Assembly: GCA_026388185.1 (NCBI GenBank)
Contig: JAPLKG010000008.1
Span: 186,001-250,000 of the forward strand
DNA: 64,000 nt
Direction: 5' to 3'
From: Candidatus Eisenbacteria bacterium
GTDB taxonomy: Bacteria > Eisenbacteria > RBG-16-71-46 > JAFGJU01
This document shows, in pieces, positions 17,509 through 26,511 of the stretch (position 1 is the first letter of the stretch; the number at the start of each line of letters is the position of its first letter). The position numbers were made by a program, and so were the translations under genes. The notes under the pieces were generated by a model. It worked only from the letters and a program-made list of their open reading frames with translations, was not told the DNA's origin and did no database searches.

Positions 17509-18504
17509 GTGAGACCTACTTCTGCCGTCATCGCCGTCACATACAGATGTAATTCGCGTTGTGGGACTTGCGACATCTGGAAGAAAGACGTAACACCGGA
17601 GCTGCGCCCGGCTGATCTCAAAAGACTCCCGGCGGGTCTTCGCAACATAAACGTGAGTGGCGGCGAGCCCTTTCTGAGAGACGATCTTGTAGACGTGATC
17701 GGCGTCCTGCGCGAGAGAAATCCGAGAGCGAGCATAGTAATCTCCACGAACGGCCTCCTTCCGGAGCGAATCGAGAGAGACGTGCGAAGAATGGGACGGG
17801 TCGGGGTGCGGGTCTCGATAGACGCGATGGGAGCGCTTGACGACGAAGTCAGGGGAGTGAGCGGGGCCTTTGCCCTTGCCTCGGAGACGCTTGACCGCCT
17901 GCAGGCGCTCGGGCTCGGAGACCTGGGTATCTCGGCGACCATCGGCCGGCACACTGCCGGAGACTTGAAGAAACTCAAGGAGATGGCCGAAACTCGCGGC
18001 GTCGAGTTGGTGACGAGCCTCGTGCATAGCTCGCCTACCTATTTTGGAGAGCAAAAGGACGAGCTTCCCGAGAAGGGAAGCCTCGAAAGTGACGCCATCC
18101 AGAGGGAACTTGTCTGGTTGAGAGATCGAGAGCTCCGTTCCGCGAGACCTAAGGATTGGTTCAGGGCATATCTCACGGCCGGCATCGTAGACCAACTCCG
18201 CGGGAAACGGAGAAGGATAAAGTGCCATGCAGGCGCGTGCTTTTTCTTCATGGAACCGGCGGGAGATATCTATCCCTGCAACGTGTGGCCCGAGAGAATG
18301 GGCAACATAGTTCTCGAGAGCTACGATGAAATGGTGGCCAACTCAGGACGGATACTTGCAGGCGTGAATGAGTGTCCGTTTCAGTGCTGGATGAGTTGCA
18401 CGGTCGCACCCGCGATGAGGAAGCACCCTCTGAGACCGGCGCTTTGGGTGGTCGCGAGGAAGCTCGGAGTGAGCGAACGACATGAAGATTCTTCAGGTAA
18501 ATAA
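17509..18504 (+). CDS. Radical SAM protein with C-terminal SPASM-like cysteines
   Basis: A 331-residue radical SAM enzyme if read from GTG 17509 (AGGAA just upstream); TTG 17470 is an alternative that overlaps the previous stop. VTYRCNSRCGTCDIW is the CxxxCxxC cluster motif (Cys 14, 18, 21), and INVSGGEPFLRDDL is the SAM-binding GGE segment. The C-terminal part has KCHAGACFFFMEPAGDIYPC and ECPFQCWMSC, an auxiliary-cluster pattern like SPASM domains. Such proteins modify peptides or small molecules, or sit in polysaccharide clusters with unknown roles. It overlaps the next gene by 23 bases. Substrate not known. Confidence 0.83.
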   Translation: MRPTSAVIAVTYRCNSRCGTCDIWKKDVTPELRPADLKRLPAGLRNINVSGGEPFLRDDLVDVIGVLRERNPRASIVISTNGLLPERIERDVRRMGRVGVRVSIDAMGALDDEVRGVSGAFALASETLDRLQALGLGDLGISATIGRHTAGDLKKLKEMAETRGVELVTSLVHSSPTYFGEQKDELPEKGSLESDAIQRELVWLRDRELRSARPKDWFRAYLTAGIVDQLRGKRRRIKCHAGACFFFMEPAGDIYPCNVWPERMGNIVLESYDEMVANSGRILAGVNECPFQCWMSCTVAPAMRKHPLRPALWVVARKLGVSERHEDSSGK

Positions 18505-19693
18505 GTTCTTCTTCCTCAAGGGGGGAGCCGAAAGATACTTTTTCGAGCTGTCCGGGCTTCTTTCCTCAAGAGGCCACAAGATTATTCCGTTCTCAATGCA
18601 GGACCCCGCAAACGTGCCCTCACCGTATGCAAAGCATTTTGTGAGTAACGTGATTCTTGACGGCACAGGTTCGACCTTCCAGAAAATCAGAACCGCGGCC
18701 AGGGTGATCTACTCGTTTGAGGCGCGCAGAAAGCTGGAGGAGCTCATACACGAAGAGAGACCCGACATTGCTCACGTGCACAACATCGCCCATCAGATTT
18801 CTCCGTCGATAATAGGCCTTCTCAAGAAACACGGGATCCCCGTCGTCCAGACTCTCCACGATTACAAGCTGGCTTGTCCTGCGTACTTGATGATCGTGAG
18901 AGGTCGCCTGTGCGACGCGTGCGTGGCCGGGAAATACTACAACGTTCTGCTGAAAAGATGTACGCACGACTCACTGCTTGCGAGCGGCGTGGCGTGCGCG
19001 GAGATGTATGTGCACAGACTGACGGGAACCTTCTCGAAGGTAGATGCATTCTTGTGCCCCAGCGAGTTCATCATGGGCGTCATGCGGCGCTCTGGCATCG
19101 AAGCCCAGAAGCTCTTTCACGTTCCTCACTTCATCGATCTGAACCATTACGAGCCGCGTTACGGAGGCTCGGAGTCTTTCATATACGCGGGTCGTCTGTC
19201 GGCGGAGAAGGGCCTCAAGGTGCTTCTCGAGGCCAAGCGGAACGTGAAGGGATTCAACCTCGTGGTGGCAGGCGAAGGCGAACTCCGCGAACGGCTTGAG
19301 GCGTACGCAACGAATGACGGCGACGTTTCATTCATGGGGTTCCTTCCGAGGGAGAGACTGGCTCAAGTCTGGAGAGACGCGGCTTTCACGGTCGTGCCGT
19401 CCGTGTGTTACGAGAACTTCCCTTATACCATTCTCGAGTCGTTTGCATTCGGGAAGCCCGTGATTGCGGCCAGAATAGGCGGTATGCCTGAACTGGTCAG
19501 AGACGGAGAGAACGGTTTCCTTGTGGAGCCTGGAAACGTCCGTGACTTGACCGAGAAGATACTATATCTTGTCTCGAGACCCGACGAGATCTTGAGGATG
19601 GGAAGACTCGCGCGTGAAACCGCCGAGAGAACGTACTCTGCCGAGAGGCATTACGATAGCATCATGAAGCTCTACGAGAGGATGGCAAGATGA
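18482..19693 (+). CDS. GT4-family glycosyltransferase
   Basis: A 403-residue GT-B enzyme: VNKFFFLKGGAERYFFELS at the N-terminus, AHVHNIAHQISPSIIGLLK and VVQTLHDYKLACPAYLM in the acceptor domain, a cysteine pair in the region LCDACVAGKYYN, and YENFPYTILESFAFGKPVIA with the EX7E motif. The DYKLxCP plus cysteine segment is common to a large GT4 subfamily of exopolysaccharide clusters. The start lies within the radical SAM gene, and the stop overlaps the next ATG. Confidence 0.88.
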   Translation: MKILQVNKFFFLKGGAERYFFELSGLLSSRGHKIIPFSMQDPANVPSPYAKHFVSNVILDGTGSTFQKIRTAARVIYSFEARRKLEELIHEERPDIAHVHNIAHQISPSIIGLLKKHGIPVVQTLHDYKLACPAYLMIVRGRLCDACVAGKYYNVLLKRCTHDSLLASGVACAEMYVHRLTGTFSKVDAFLCPSEFIMGVMRRSGIEAQKLFHVPHFIDLNHYEPRYGGSESFIYAGRLSAEKGLKVLLEAKRNVKGFNLVVAGEGELRERLEAYATNDGDVSFMGFLPRERLAQVWRDAAFTVVPSVCYENFPYTILESFAFGKPVIAARIGGMPELVRDGENGFLVEPGNVRDLTEKILYLVSRPDEILRMGRLARETAERTYSAERHYDSIMKLYERMAR

Positions 19694-20784
19694 AGATAGC
19701 CATGATAGGCCAAAAGGGAATCCCCGCAACCTATGGCGGCATTGAACGCCACGTGGAAGAGGTGGGAATACGGTTGGCCAGTCGGGGACACGAAGTGAGT
19801 GTGTACTGTAGGTTCTACTACACGAGGGTCACGGACAAGTATCGAGGCGTGAGGCTCCTTAGACTGCCGAGCGTGAAGACAAAACACTTCGATACTCCGA
19901 CGCATTGTGCCATCTCCACGTTGGATTCCGTGTTCAGGGGCTACGACATCGTTCACTTCCACGCCCTGGGACCTTCGCTCTTCAGTTTCATGCCACGCCT
20001 CACGGGAGCCAAGACGGTGGTTACGGTGCACGGTCTTGACTGGCAGAGGGAAAAATGGGGACCCGCCGCCTCGTGGATTCTGAAGCGCTGCGAGTATCCC
20101 GCCATCCACTTTCCTTCAAGAACTGTCGTCGTCTCACGCACTCTTCAAGAGTACTTTCGAAACAAGTATGGGATCGAGACTACGGTTGTTCCGAACGGAA
20201 CAAACATCCCCACCTCCAGAGCGTTGTCCAAGCTCAAGAAAGCGGGGCTCGAAGCGGGCAACTATGTGCTTTTCGTGGGAAGGCTTGTGCCGGAAAAAGG
20301 TTGCCACTTTCTCATCGAAGCCTTTGAGAAACTGGACACGCGTACGAAACTTGTGATTGCGGGAGGGTCGAGTTTCTCGAGCGAGTACGTCGATACCCTC
20401 AAGAGGCACGCCAGTTCCAGGGTCGTCTTCCTCGACTACGTCTACGCGGACACGCTTGAGGAACTCTGGAGCAACGCGCTGCTTGTGGTACAACCCTCCA
20501 CGCTCGAAGGTCTTTCCATCTCTTTGCTAGAGGCTCTCAGCTACGGCAGATGCGTGCTCGTGAGCGACATCCCCGAAAACCTGGAAGTGGTCGAGGACTG
20601 CGCTCCGTCGTTCAGGAGCAAAGACGTCGAGGATCTGAGAAGCAAGCTTGAGATGCTGTTGGGCTCGCCCGAGTTGCTCGCGGCGTACGAAAACAAGGCC
20701 AAGCGTCACATATTGAACAGATTCACGTGGGACGGGGTGACGAACTCACTCGAGCAAGTATACCTCGAGCTTCTCTCCAAGTAG
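19690..20784 (+). CDS. GT4-family glycosyltransferase, rhamnosyltransferase-like
   Basis: A 364-residue GT-B enzyme whose opening MIGQKGIPATYGGIERHVEE is the signature of a GT4 group that includes rhamnosyl- and other glycosyltransferases of exopolysaccharide synthesis. TVVPNGTNIPT and VGRLVPEKGCHFLIEAFE mark the linker and donor domain, with EGLSISLLEALSYGR as the EX7E motif. It is the last gene before an intergenic promoter at 20814 and overlaps the previous stop by four bases. Confidence 0.88.
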   Translation: MKIAMIGQKGIPATYGGIERHVEEVGIRLASRGHEVSVYCRFYYTRVTDKYRGVRLLRLPSVKTKHFDTPTHCAISTLDSVFRGYDIVHFHALGPSLFSFMPRLTGAKTVVTVHGLDWQREKWGPAASWILKRCEYPAIHFPSRTVVVSRTLQEYFRNKYGIETTVVPNGTNIPTSRALSKLKKAGLEAGNYVLFVGRLVPEKGCHFLIEAFEKLDTRTKLVIAGGSSFSSEYVDTLKRHASSRVVFLDYVYADTLEELWSNALLVVQPSTLEGLSISLLEALSYGRCVLVSDIPENLEVVEDCAPSFRSKDVEDLRSKLEMLLGSPELLAAYENKAKRHILNRFTWDGVTNSLEQVYLELLSK

Positions 20785-20813
20785 GTCGTTCAGGTCGGCC
20801 GAGCTTATTTGTG

Positions 20814-20842
20814 TTGAAACTGTCACCTCCCTGTGCTATAGA
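20814..20842 (+). promoter_or_regulatory. Predicted sigma70-type promoter
   Basis: TTGAAA (20814-20819) and TATAGA (20837-20842) are exactly 17 bases apart in the 93-base gap before the guanylyltransferase gene. Expected transcription start is near 20849, giving a leader of about 30 bases that contains GGGGAGGG. Confidence 0.6.
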
Positions 20843-20877
20843 GAGTCAGAAATCTGAACAACGGGGAGGGACGTCTT

Positions 20878-21954
20878 ACGCATAAACTCTTTGCCGTCGT
20901 ATTGGCTGGCGGTAGGGGAGAAAGATTCTGGCCCTTGAGTCGGGCTTCTTCTCCCAAGCAGCTACTTCCTATCGTCGGGCGAAGAAGTCTTCTGGAATCG
21001 ACCGTTTCCAGAATTGTTTCGCTCGTCCCGCCCACACGAATCTACGTCATCACCTCAAAGCATCTTCAAAGTGAGGTGGCGAAGAGACTCGCCGGCTTCA
21101 GAGGAATTACCGTCGTCGGAGAACCGGCCGGAAAGAACACGGCTCCTGCGATAGGGTTGGCGTCCAGCTTGATCTCGATGGTCGAGCCCGACGCCGTGAC
21201 ACTTGTGGTGCCGTCGGACCACATGGTCAAGGGAAAGAGGGAGTTCATCAGTGACGTTAGGAAGGCCGTGCGGGTAGCCCAATCACGCAAGCTCGTCGTG
21301 TTCGGCATCAAACCTGACAGGCCGGAGACGGGCTACGGATACGTGCAGGTGGGGGGGCGCGCAGGCTCGGTTGGGAAGGGTGTTTTCACGGTGAGGAGCT
21401 TCGTGGAGAAGCCTGATCACAAGAACGCAGTCAGACTGTTGCGTTCGGGGTGTCACTATTGGAACAGTGGTATGTTTGTGTGGCGTGTAGACGCCCTGCT
21501 GGGGGAAATCCGAAAGCACCTACCCGCGCTTGCCAAGTCCATCGAGGCCTTCTCTTCGGAGTCTTCCGGCCGCTCGTTTCGCGAGAGGCTCGACCGGTTC
21601 TATTCCGGCGTGGAGGCCGTTTCGATTGACTACGGACTCCTGGAGAGATCGAGCGACATTGTGATGGTGAGGGCCAGTTTCTCGTGGGACGACGTTGGTT
21701 CCTGGCTTTCACTCGAGAGAATCTTGAGCAAGGACAAGCGGGGCAACGTTCTGTCCGGTGAGACCGTTGCGGTTGACACTCGCAATTGTGTGCTCGTCGC
21801 GTCCAGCGGTGTCGTTGCCACGTTGGGTGTCGAGAATCTTGTGGTTGTGAGAACCGAGAATGCGACCCTGGTGTGTGCCAAGGAGCGGGCGCAGGGAATA
21901 AAGAAGATATCGAGAATTCTCTCCTCTTCCAAGAAGTTGAAGAGGCATCTTTGA
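20878..21954 (+). CDS. Mannose-1-phosphate guanylyltransferase, apparent ACG start
   Basis: A 358-residue enzyme forming GDP-mannose from mannose-1-phosphate and GTP, the precursor for AlgD. VVLAGGRGERFWPLSR is the nucleotide loop and SSPKQLLPI the lysine segment; VVPSDHMV, VEKPD, YWNSGMFVW, SIDYGLLE and SWDDVGSW are ManC-type motifs. It lacks the isomerase half. No ATG, GTG or TTG lies where homologues start. The ribosome site GGGGAGGG (20863-20870) is seven bases before ACG 20878, which aligns with the expected Met (then HKLFAVV). TTG 20902 would cut off the first beta strand. Either a rare start or a base error is likely. Confidence 0.85.
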   Translation, partial: THKLFAVVLAGGRGERFWPLSRASSPKQLLPIVGRRSLLESTVSRIVSLVPPTRIYVITSKHLQSEVAKRLAGFRGITVVGEPAGKNTAPAIGLASSLISMVEPDAVTLVVPSDHMVKGKREFISDVRKAVRVAQSRKLVVFGIKPDRPETGYGYVQVGGRAGSVGKGVFTVRSFVEKPDHKNAVRLLRSGCHYWNSGMFVWRVDALLGEIRKHLPALAKSIEAFSSESSGRSFRERLDRFYSGVEAVSIDYGLLERSSDIVMVRASFSWDDVGSWLSLERILSKDKRGNVLSGETVAVDTRNCVLVASSGVVATLGVENLVVVRTENATLVCAKERAQGIKKISRILSSSKKLKRHL

Positions 21955-22035
21955 CACAGGCGAGCGTTAGGGTGCGGTCCGGACGCGTGCTCGACGCGTG
22001 GACTCTTTCTTTCTCAGAGCGTCGAGGAGGTTGTG

Positions 22036-22524
22036 ATGTCTTCAAGGTTTGTTCTGATTCTCTTGGTGACTTCGCTTTTTTTGAGCCTTCTCTCGGGCGG
22101 CTGCGCCACTGAACGCCCGCTGCAGAAAAAGGCCACGACTTCGGGGGGAGCGGTAGGGTCTGAGGGCCAACTGGAGGCAATCCCGGAGCCGGTCGACCCG
22201 CAGAAGAAGGCAGCCTCCCAAGCGGAAGCTTCCTCCTCTTACGTCGAGCAGGAAGTGCCGGTCAACGTGGAGGAACGGGACGTCGCGTCTGGATACAGTG
22301 TGCAGATTTTCGCATCTTCGAGCCTGGAGAAGGCAGAAGAGGTTGCGAGGAAGGCGAGGAACTCTTTTCCCGATAGCGTCTACGTGGAATACTCGACCCC
22401 TCTCTACAGGGTGAGGATCGGCAACTTCGCTTCCAAGGACGACGCCCTGAAATTCAGGGAAGAAGTGGTTCAAGCAGGTTATGAGGGCGCATGGATTGTA
22501 GAGGCCCTCGTCGAGCGGAAGTAG
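22036..22524 (+). CDS. SPOR-domain lipoprotein
   Basis: A 162-residue protein with a hydrophobic signal (residues 5-20) and a lipobox-like LSGGC, then a low-complexity linker and a C-terminal SPOR domain (about 90-160: YSVQIFASSSLEKAEEVAR, YRVRIGNFASKDDALKFREE). SPOR domains bind glycan strands stripped of peptides, usually at the division site. GAGGAGG upstream selects ATG 22036 over GTG 22033. It may be the periplasmic or envelope part of this locus, or an unrelated cell-wall protein. Confidence 0.85.
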   Translation: MSSRFVLILLVTSLFLSLLSGGCATERPLQKKATTSGGAVGSEGQLEAIPEPVDPQKKAASQAEASSSYVEQEVPVNVEERDVASGYSVQIFASSSLEKAEEVARKARNSFPDSVYVEYSTPLYRVRIGNFASKDDALKFREEVVQAGYEGAWIVEALVERK

Positions 22525-22531
22525 GGAGTCA

Positions 22532-23809
22532 ATGGCCAGGTTTGGCGTGTGTATTTTTGAGGATTCTGCTCACGCGGGGTTCCTGCCCCTGGTCCATTCG
22601 AGGGCCGTGTTTGAATTAAGGTGTGGAATCTCTGCGTTGTGGGAGAAGATCGCGCGACATTACGCCGGCGACGTGGAGCTTTTCTGCGTTACGAGGCCTC
22701 ATCTGGTGCAGATTCTCTCCGAACGGCTGGGTCTCCGAGTTAATCGTGTGGCCGATTTCGCAGGCGAGACGATGCTCTTCATAAACGGTCGGCTCCTCGC
22801 TCCGCCGGCTCTTTCCCAGCTTCTCCCGGTCGAGGGGAGGCCTGCCTGTTTCTTGAACGAAGGCGAGCTCGTCGCCTTCAGGGTGGATCAATCCACTTTG
22901 CGCGACAAGTTCGCCCGTCCCGAAGCATTCCTGTCGCCCGAGTTTTCCGACAACGTGGCAGAGCAACTGCCCGGCAACGTCGTCAAAACGACTCTGCTCA
23001 GGTTCCCGTGGGAAATCGTGTCCAACAATCCGGGTCAGATCGGTGCGGATTTTGACGTGGCGCGTCAGGGCGGCAGGATCGAGGGGGACGTGGATGAGAG
23101 GGCAGTCATATACAACGCTCGAGCCGTTCACGTAGGCCAGGGTGCGAGGATTGATGCCGGTGTGGTGATAGACGCACGGGGAGGGCCGGTGTACGTCGGG
23201 ACTGGTTCGAGAGTCCATTCCTTCAGCCGGATAGAAGGGCCTTGCTCGATCGGAGAAAACTGCGTCGTCGTGGGAGGAAGGATGGTCGGGGGGTGTTCTT
23301 TCGGCCCTTGCTGTAGGGTAGGAGGAGAGGTGGAACAGACTGTTTTCCAGGGATATTCCAACAAATATCACGAGGGTTTCATCGGCCGTTCATATCTGGG
23401 AGAGTGGGTGAATCTTGGAGCCCTCACAACGAACAGCGATCTGAGAAACACCTACACAAACGTCAACGTGATCGTCGGAGGCCGGCCCGTGCAAACCGGC
23501 ATGCTCAAGGTGGGCACTTTCATTGGAGATTTCACCAGAACAGGAATCGGCACTCTCCTTGACACCGGCTCCACGGTCGGTTTCTCGACGAACGTGTTCG
23601 GGGGGAAAGGAGTTCTTCCCAAGTCCATACCCTCGTTCGTCTGGGGCGATGGAGAAAGGTTTACCGAATACGTTCTGGAGAAAGCCACGGCAACTGCCCG
23701 GCTCGTTCTGGAAAGGCGAGGAGTTGCCTGGAGTTCCGGCTTCGAGGGACTGATGCGCGAGGTTTTCGAACTCACGAAGGAAGAGAGGCAAGGGCTGCTT
23801 GCCTGCTGA
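22532..23809 (+). CDS. GlmU-like bifunctional sugar nucleotidyltransferase/acyltransferase
   Basis: A 425-residue protein of the alternative GlmU type found in Bacteroidetes and relatives. The N-terminal half (MARFGVCIFEDSAHAGFLPL, then SRAVFELRCG) is a reduced nucleotidyltransferase-like domain without the classic LAGG loop. The C-terminal half (from about residue 190) is a hexapeptide beta-helix: GARIDAGVVIDARGGPVYVG, IEGPCSIGENCVVVGGR and GTFIGDFTRTGIGTLLDTG. Members are predicted to make UDP-GlcNAc or a related sugar, but catalysis by the first domain is poorly established. It starts eight bases after the SPOR gene. Confidence 0.75.
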   Translation: MARFGVCIFEDSAHAGFLPLVHSRAVFELRCGISALWEKIARHYAGDVELFCVTRPHLVQILSERLGLRVNRVADFAGETMLFINGRLLAPPALSQLLPVEGRPACFLNEGELVAFRVDQSTLRDKFARPEAFLSPEFSDNVAEQLPGNVVKTTLLRFPWEIVSNNPGQIGADFDVARQGGRIEGDVDERAVIYNARAVHVGQGARIDAGVVIDARGGPVYVGTGSRVHSFSRIEGPCSIGENCVVVGGRMVGGCSFGPCCRVGGEVEQTVFQGYSNKYHEGFIGRSYLGEWVNLGALTTNSDLRNTYTNVNVIVGGRPVQTGMLKVGTFIGDFTRTGIGTLLDTGSTVGFSTNVFGGKGVLPKSIPSFVWGDGERFTEYVLEKATATARLVLERRGVAWSSGFEGLMREVFELTKEERQGLLAC

Positions 23810-23899
23810 GCTGAACCCGGGACTGGAGACAACGATGACAAGATCAAGAGCGGCGCTGAAGAGACTGTTTCGGTCGCACAATCACTCTGAGGAGGCATG

Positions 23900-24925
23900 A
23901 TGCCAGAGCTGCGAAGAGACCCCATCATAGGGCGCTGGGTAATCATCTCAACCGAACGCGGCAGAAGACCCATGGCGCTTTCTGAAACCGCCAAGGCAAA
24001 GAAAACGGACGCGATCTCCTGCCCTTTCTGCGAAGGCAACGAAAACAAGACTCCTCCGGAGATCTTTGCCTTCAGGGCTCCGGGTACCGCGCCCAATACT
24101 CGTGGTTGGACCGTGAGAGTCGTGCCGAACAAGTTCCCGGCTCTTCAGATCGAGGGGAACCTCAATCGAAGGGCCGAGGGCATGTACGACAGGATGAACG
24201 GGATAGGAGCCCACGAAGTGATAATAGAGACATCCGACCACAATGAAGAGACCAGTGATCTCTCGGCGGAGCACATAAGGCAGGTTCTTATCGCGTTCAG
24301 AGAGCGAGTGCTCGATCTGAAGAAGGACGCAAGGTTCCGGTACATCTTGATTTTCAAGAATCATGGCGAGTCCGCCGGCGCGTCTCTCGAACACAGCCAC
24401 AGTCAGCTTATCGCCACTCCGATTGTCCCGAAGAGAGTGACCGAGGAGATCGACGGGGCAAAACACCACTTTGACCTGAAAGAGCGATGCATATTTTGTG
24501 ATATGTTGCAGCAAGAGACCACCGAAGGAAAGAGGATGGTCATAGAGAATGACGAGTTTGTCGTCTTTTCCCCTTTTGCCGCGCGTTTTCCCTTCGAGAC
24601 TTGGATTCTTCCGCGCACGCACTCCGCGGCGTTCGAGAAGATTCAGGACCTGGAGCTCTTCACTCTTGCCACTACTCTCAAGGAAGCACTCAAAAGAATG
24701 AGCATAGCCTTGAATAATCCGTCCTACAATTATATATTGCACTCTGCACCGATCAGGACTCCGGACTTGGAGTATTATCACTGGCACATAGAGATTATCC
24801 CGAAGTTGACCAGGGTGGCGGGATTCGAGTGGGGGACAGGTTTCTACATCAATCCCACGTCGCCAGAGGATGCCGCTGAGTTTTTGGGTCAAATTCCAAT
24901 TGAAAAACTGAAGGAGGGCACATGA
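23900..24925 (+). CDS. galT: Galactose-1-phosphate uridylyltransferase
   Basis: A 341-residue HIT-superfamily enzyme exchanging UMP between UDP-glucose and galactose-1-phosphate. LRRDPIIGRWVIIS is the typical start, CPFCEGNENKTPPE supplies a zinc site, and EHSHSQ (residues 164-169) contains the nucleophilic histidine as the second His. The segment PDLEYYHWHIEI near the end matches GalT. GGAGG is one base from ATG 23897 and four from ATG 23900, so 23900 is preferred. The 90 bases before it show no feature. The next gene overlaps by ATGA. Confidence 0.9.
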   Translation: MPELRRDPIIGRWVIISTERGRRPMALSETAKAKKTDAISCPFCEGNENKTPPEIFAFRAPGTAPNTRGWTVRVVPNKFPALQIEGNLNRRAEGMYDRMNGIGAHEVIIETSDHNEETSDLSAEHIRQVLIAFRERVLDLKKDARFRYILIFKNHGESAGASLEHSHSQLIATPIVPKRVTEEIDGAKHHFDLKERCIFCDMLQQETTEGKRMVIENDEFVVFSPFAARFPFETWILPRTHSAAFEKIQDLELFTLATTLKEALKRMSIALNNPSYNYILHSAPIRTPDLEYYHWHIEIIPKLTRVAGFEWGTGFYINPTSPEDAAEFLGQIPIEKLKEGT

Positions 24926-26460
24926 AAGCAAAGCTACGCGTGTGTATTGTGAGCGCCGAGATGATTCCTTTTGCCAAAGTGGGAGGACTCGCTGACGTGG
25001 TGGGTTCTCTCTCGAAGACTCTGGCGTCCATGGGGCATGACGTTTCTGTTTTTCTGCCAAGATACGCTTGCGTCGGGAGCAAGGAATTCGGGCTCAAGAA
25101 GGTGAAATTCAACGGCCGCCTTGCCGTGACGCTCGGGACTCAAGAGAAGAAGATAGACGTCTGGGAGTGTGCCGCCAGGGGTTCACGCGCCAGGATCTAT
25201 TTTGTGGGTAACGAATCGCTTTTTGGCAGGGAGGGCATATACACTGACCCCAAGACGAGGGAGGACTATCCCGACAACGGGCAGAGGTTCACATTTTTTT
25301 CCAAGGCCGTTCTCGAAGTCATCAAGAGCCTCTCGCTCCATTTTGATGTCATTCACTGTAATGATCACCAGACGGGTCTAATACCGCTCTTTCTGCGCGG
25401 GGAGTACTCGGGAGAAAAAGTGCTTGCAAATGTCGCGACTCTTTTCACCATTCACAATCTTGGCTACCAGGGAGTCTATCCGCTCGAGAGCATCGCGCAG
25501 ACGGGCCTTCCCGAGGAGCTTGCTTATCCCATGGGACCCCTCGAATTCTGGGGGAAGCTCAATTTCATGAAGGCAGCGATCGTGTACGCCGATCTGATCT
25601 CGACGGTCAGCGAGACGTACGCGAAGGAGATCCAGACGAGCGAAGAGTACGGATTCGGCTTGCAAGGGGTGCTCACCGCAAGAACCGAAGATCTTTTCGG
25701 TGTCCTCAACGGTGTGGATTACACCGCCTGGAATCCCTTAAGGGATAGATATGTTCCTTACAAGTACGGTCCCGGATACACAGGAAACAAGACAAAGGAC
25801 AAGATGCATCTCATCGAGCAGCAGAGGCTGACCGGACTTACGCAGAACAGCTTTTTGATCGGAATAGTCTCAAGGCTTGCGGATCAAAAGGGGTTTGACC
25901 TCCTGGAAGCTGTTTCGGAAGAAATGCTTTCATTGGACGTCGGCTTGGTGATGTTGGGCACGGGCCAGCAGAAGTACCACGATTTCTTCTCGCAGCTCAA
26001 ATCAAGATATCCTGGCAAGGTTTCGTTGACCCTGGAGTTCAATGAGAAGATGGCCCATCTCATCGAAGCAGGCTCGGACGCATTTCTCATGCCCTCCAGG
26101 TACGAGCCTTGCGGGCTGAACCAGATGTATAGTATGAGGTACGGAACTATTCCGGTGGTGCGGTTCACGGGAGGCTTGGCCGACACGGTGAAGGAGTTCG
26201 ATCCGACGTCTGGAACGGGTACCGGTTTTGTGTTCCAAGAATACAGCGCCGAGGCTCTGATGGAAGTCGTGAGAAGGGCCTACGCGACCTTCCTTGACAA
26301 GGAACGGTGGGCAGCGGTCGTGAAGAACGCCATGGAGGAGGATTTTTCTTGGAGACGTGCGGCACGGGGCTACGTGGAGCTGTACAGAAAGGCGATCACG
26401 AAGAAGTGCAGCGCCCCTTTCGCTGATTGGGTTTCTTCCGTGGCCGAAACAACTCTGTGA
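24922..26460 (+). CDS. glgA: Glycogen synthase (ADP- or UDP-glucose), GT5
   Basis: A 512-residue GT5 enzyme extending alpha-1,4-glucan chains. It opens VCIVSAEMIPFAKVGGLADV, with the KxGGLADV glucose-nucleotide-binding loop, has FDVIHCNDHQTGLIPL and TIHNLGYQGVYP in the N-terminal domain, and PSRYEPCGLNQMYSMRYGTI for the donor site. The MHLIEQQRLTGLTQN linker is normal. Coupling to galT (ATGA) links it to UDP-sugar handling. Length and motifs are complete. Confidence 0.92.
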   Translation: MKAKLRVCIVSAEMIPFAKVGGLADVVGSLSKTLASMGHDVSVFLPRYACVGSKEFGLKKVKFNGRLAVTLGTQEKKIDVWECAARGSRARIYFVGNESLFGREGIYTDPKTREDYPDNGQRFTFFSKAVLEVIKSLSLHFDVIHCNDHQTGLIPLFLRGEYSGEKVLANVATLFTIHNLGYQGVYPLESIAQTGLPEELAYPMGPLEFWGKLNFMKAAIVYADLISTVSETYAKEIQTSEEYGFGLQGVLTARTEDLFGVLNGVDYTAWNPLRDRYVPYKYGPGYTGNKTKDKMHLIEQQRLTGLTQNSFLIGIVSRLADQKGFDLLEAVSEEMLSLDVGLVMLGTGQQKYHDFFSQLKSRYPGKVSLTLEFNEKMAHLIEAGSDAFLMPSRYEPCGLNQMYSMRYGTIPVVRFTGGLADTVKEFDPTSGTGTGFVFQEYSAEALMEVVRRAYATFLDKERWAAVVKNAMEEDFSWRRAARGYVELYRKAITKKCSAPFADWVSSVAETTL

Positions 26461-26511
26461 AGGTCCGGAGAGACCCTGGGCAATTGCTTCGGCGAATCAA
26501 CGCGGGATGCT

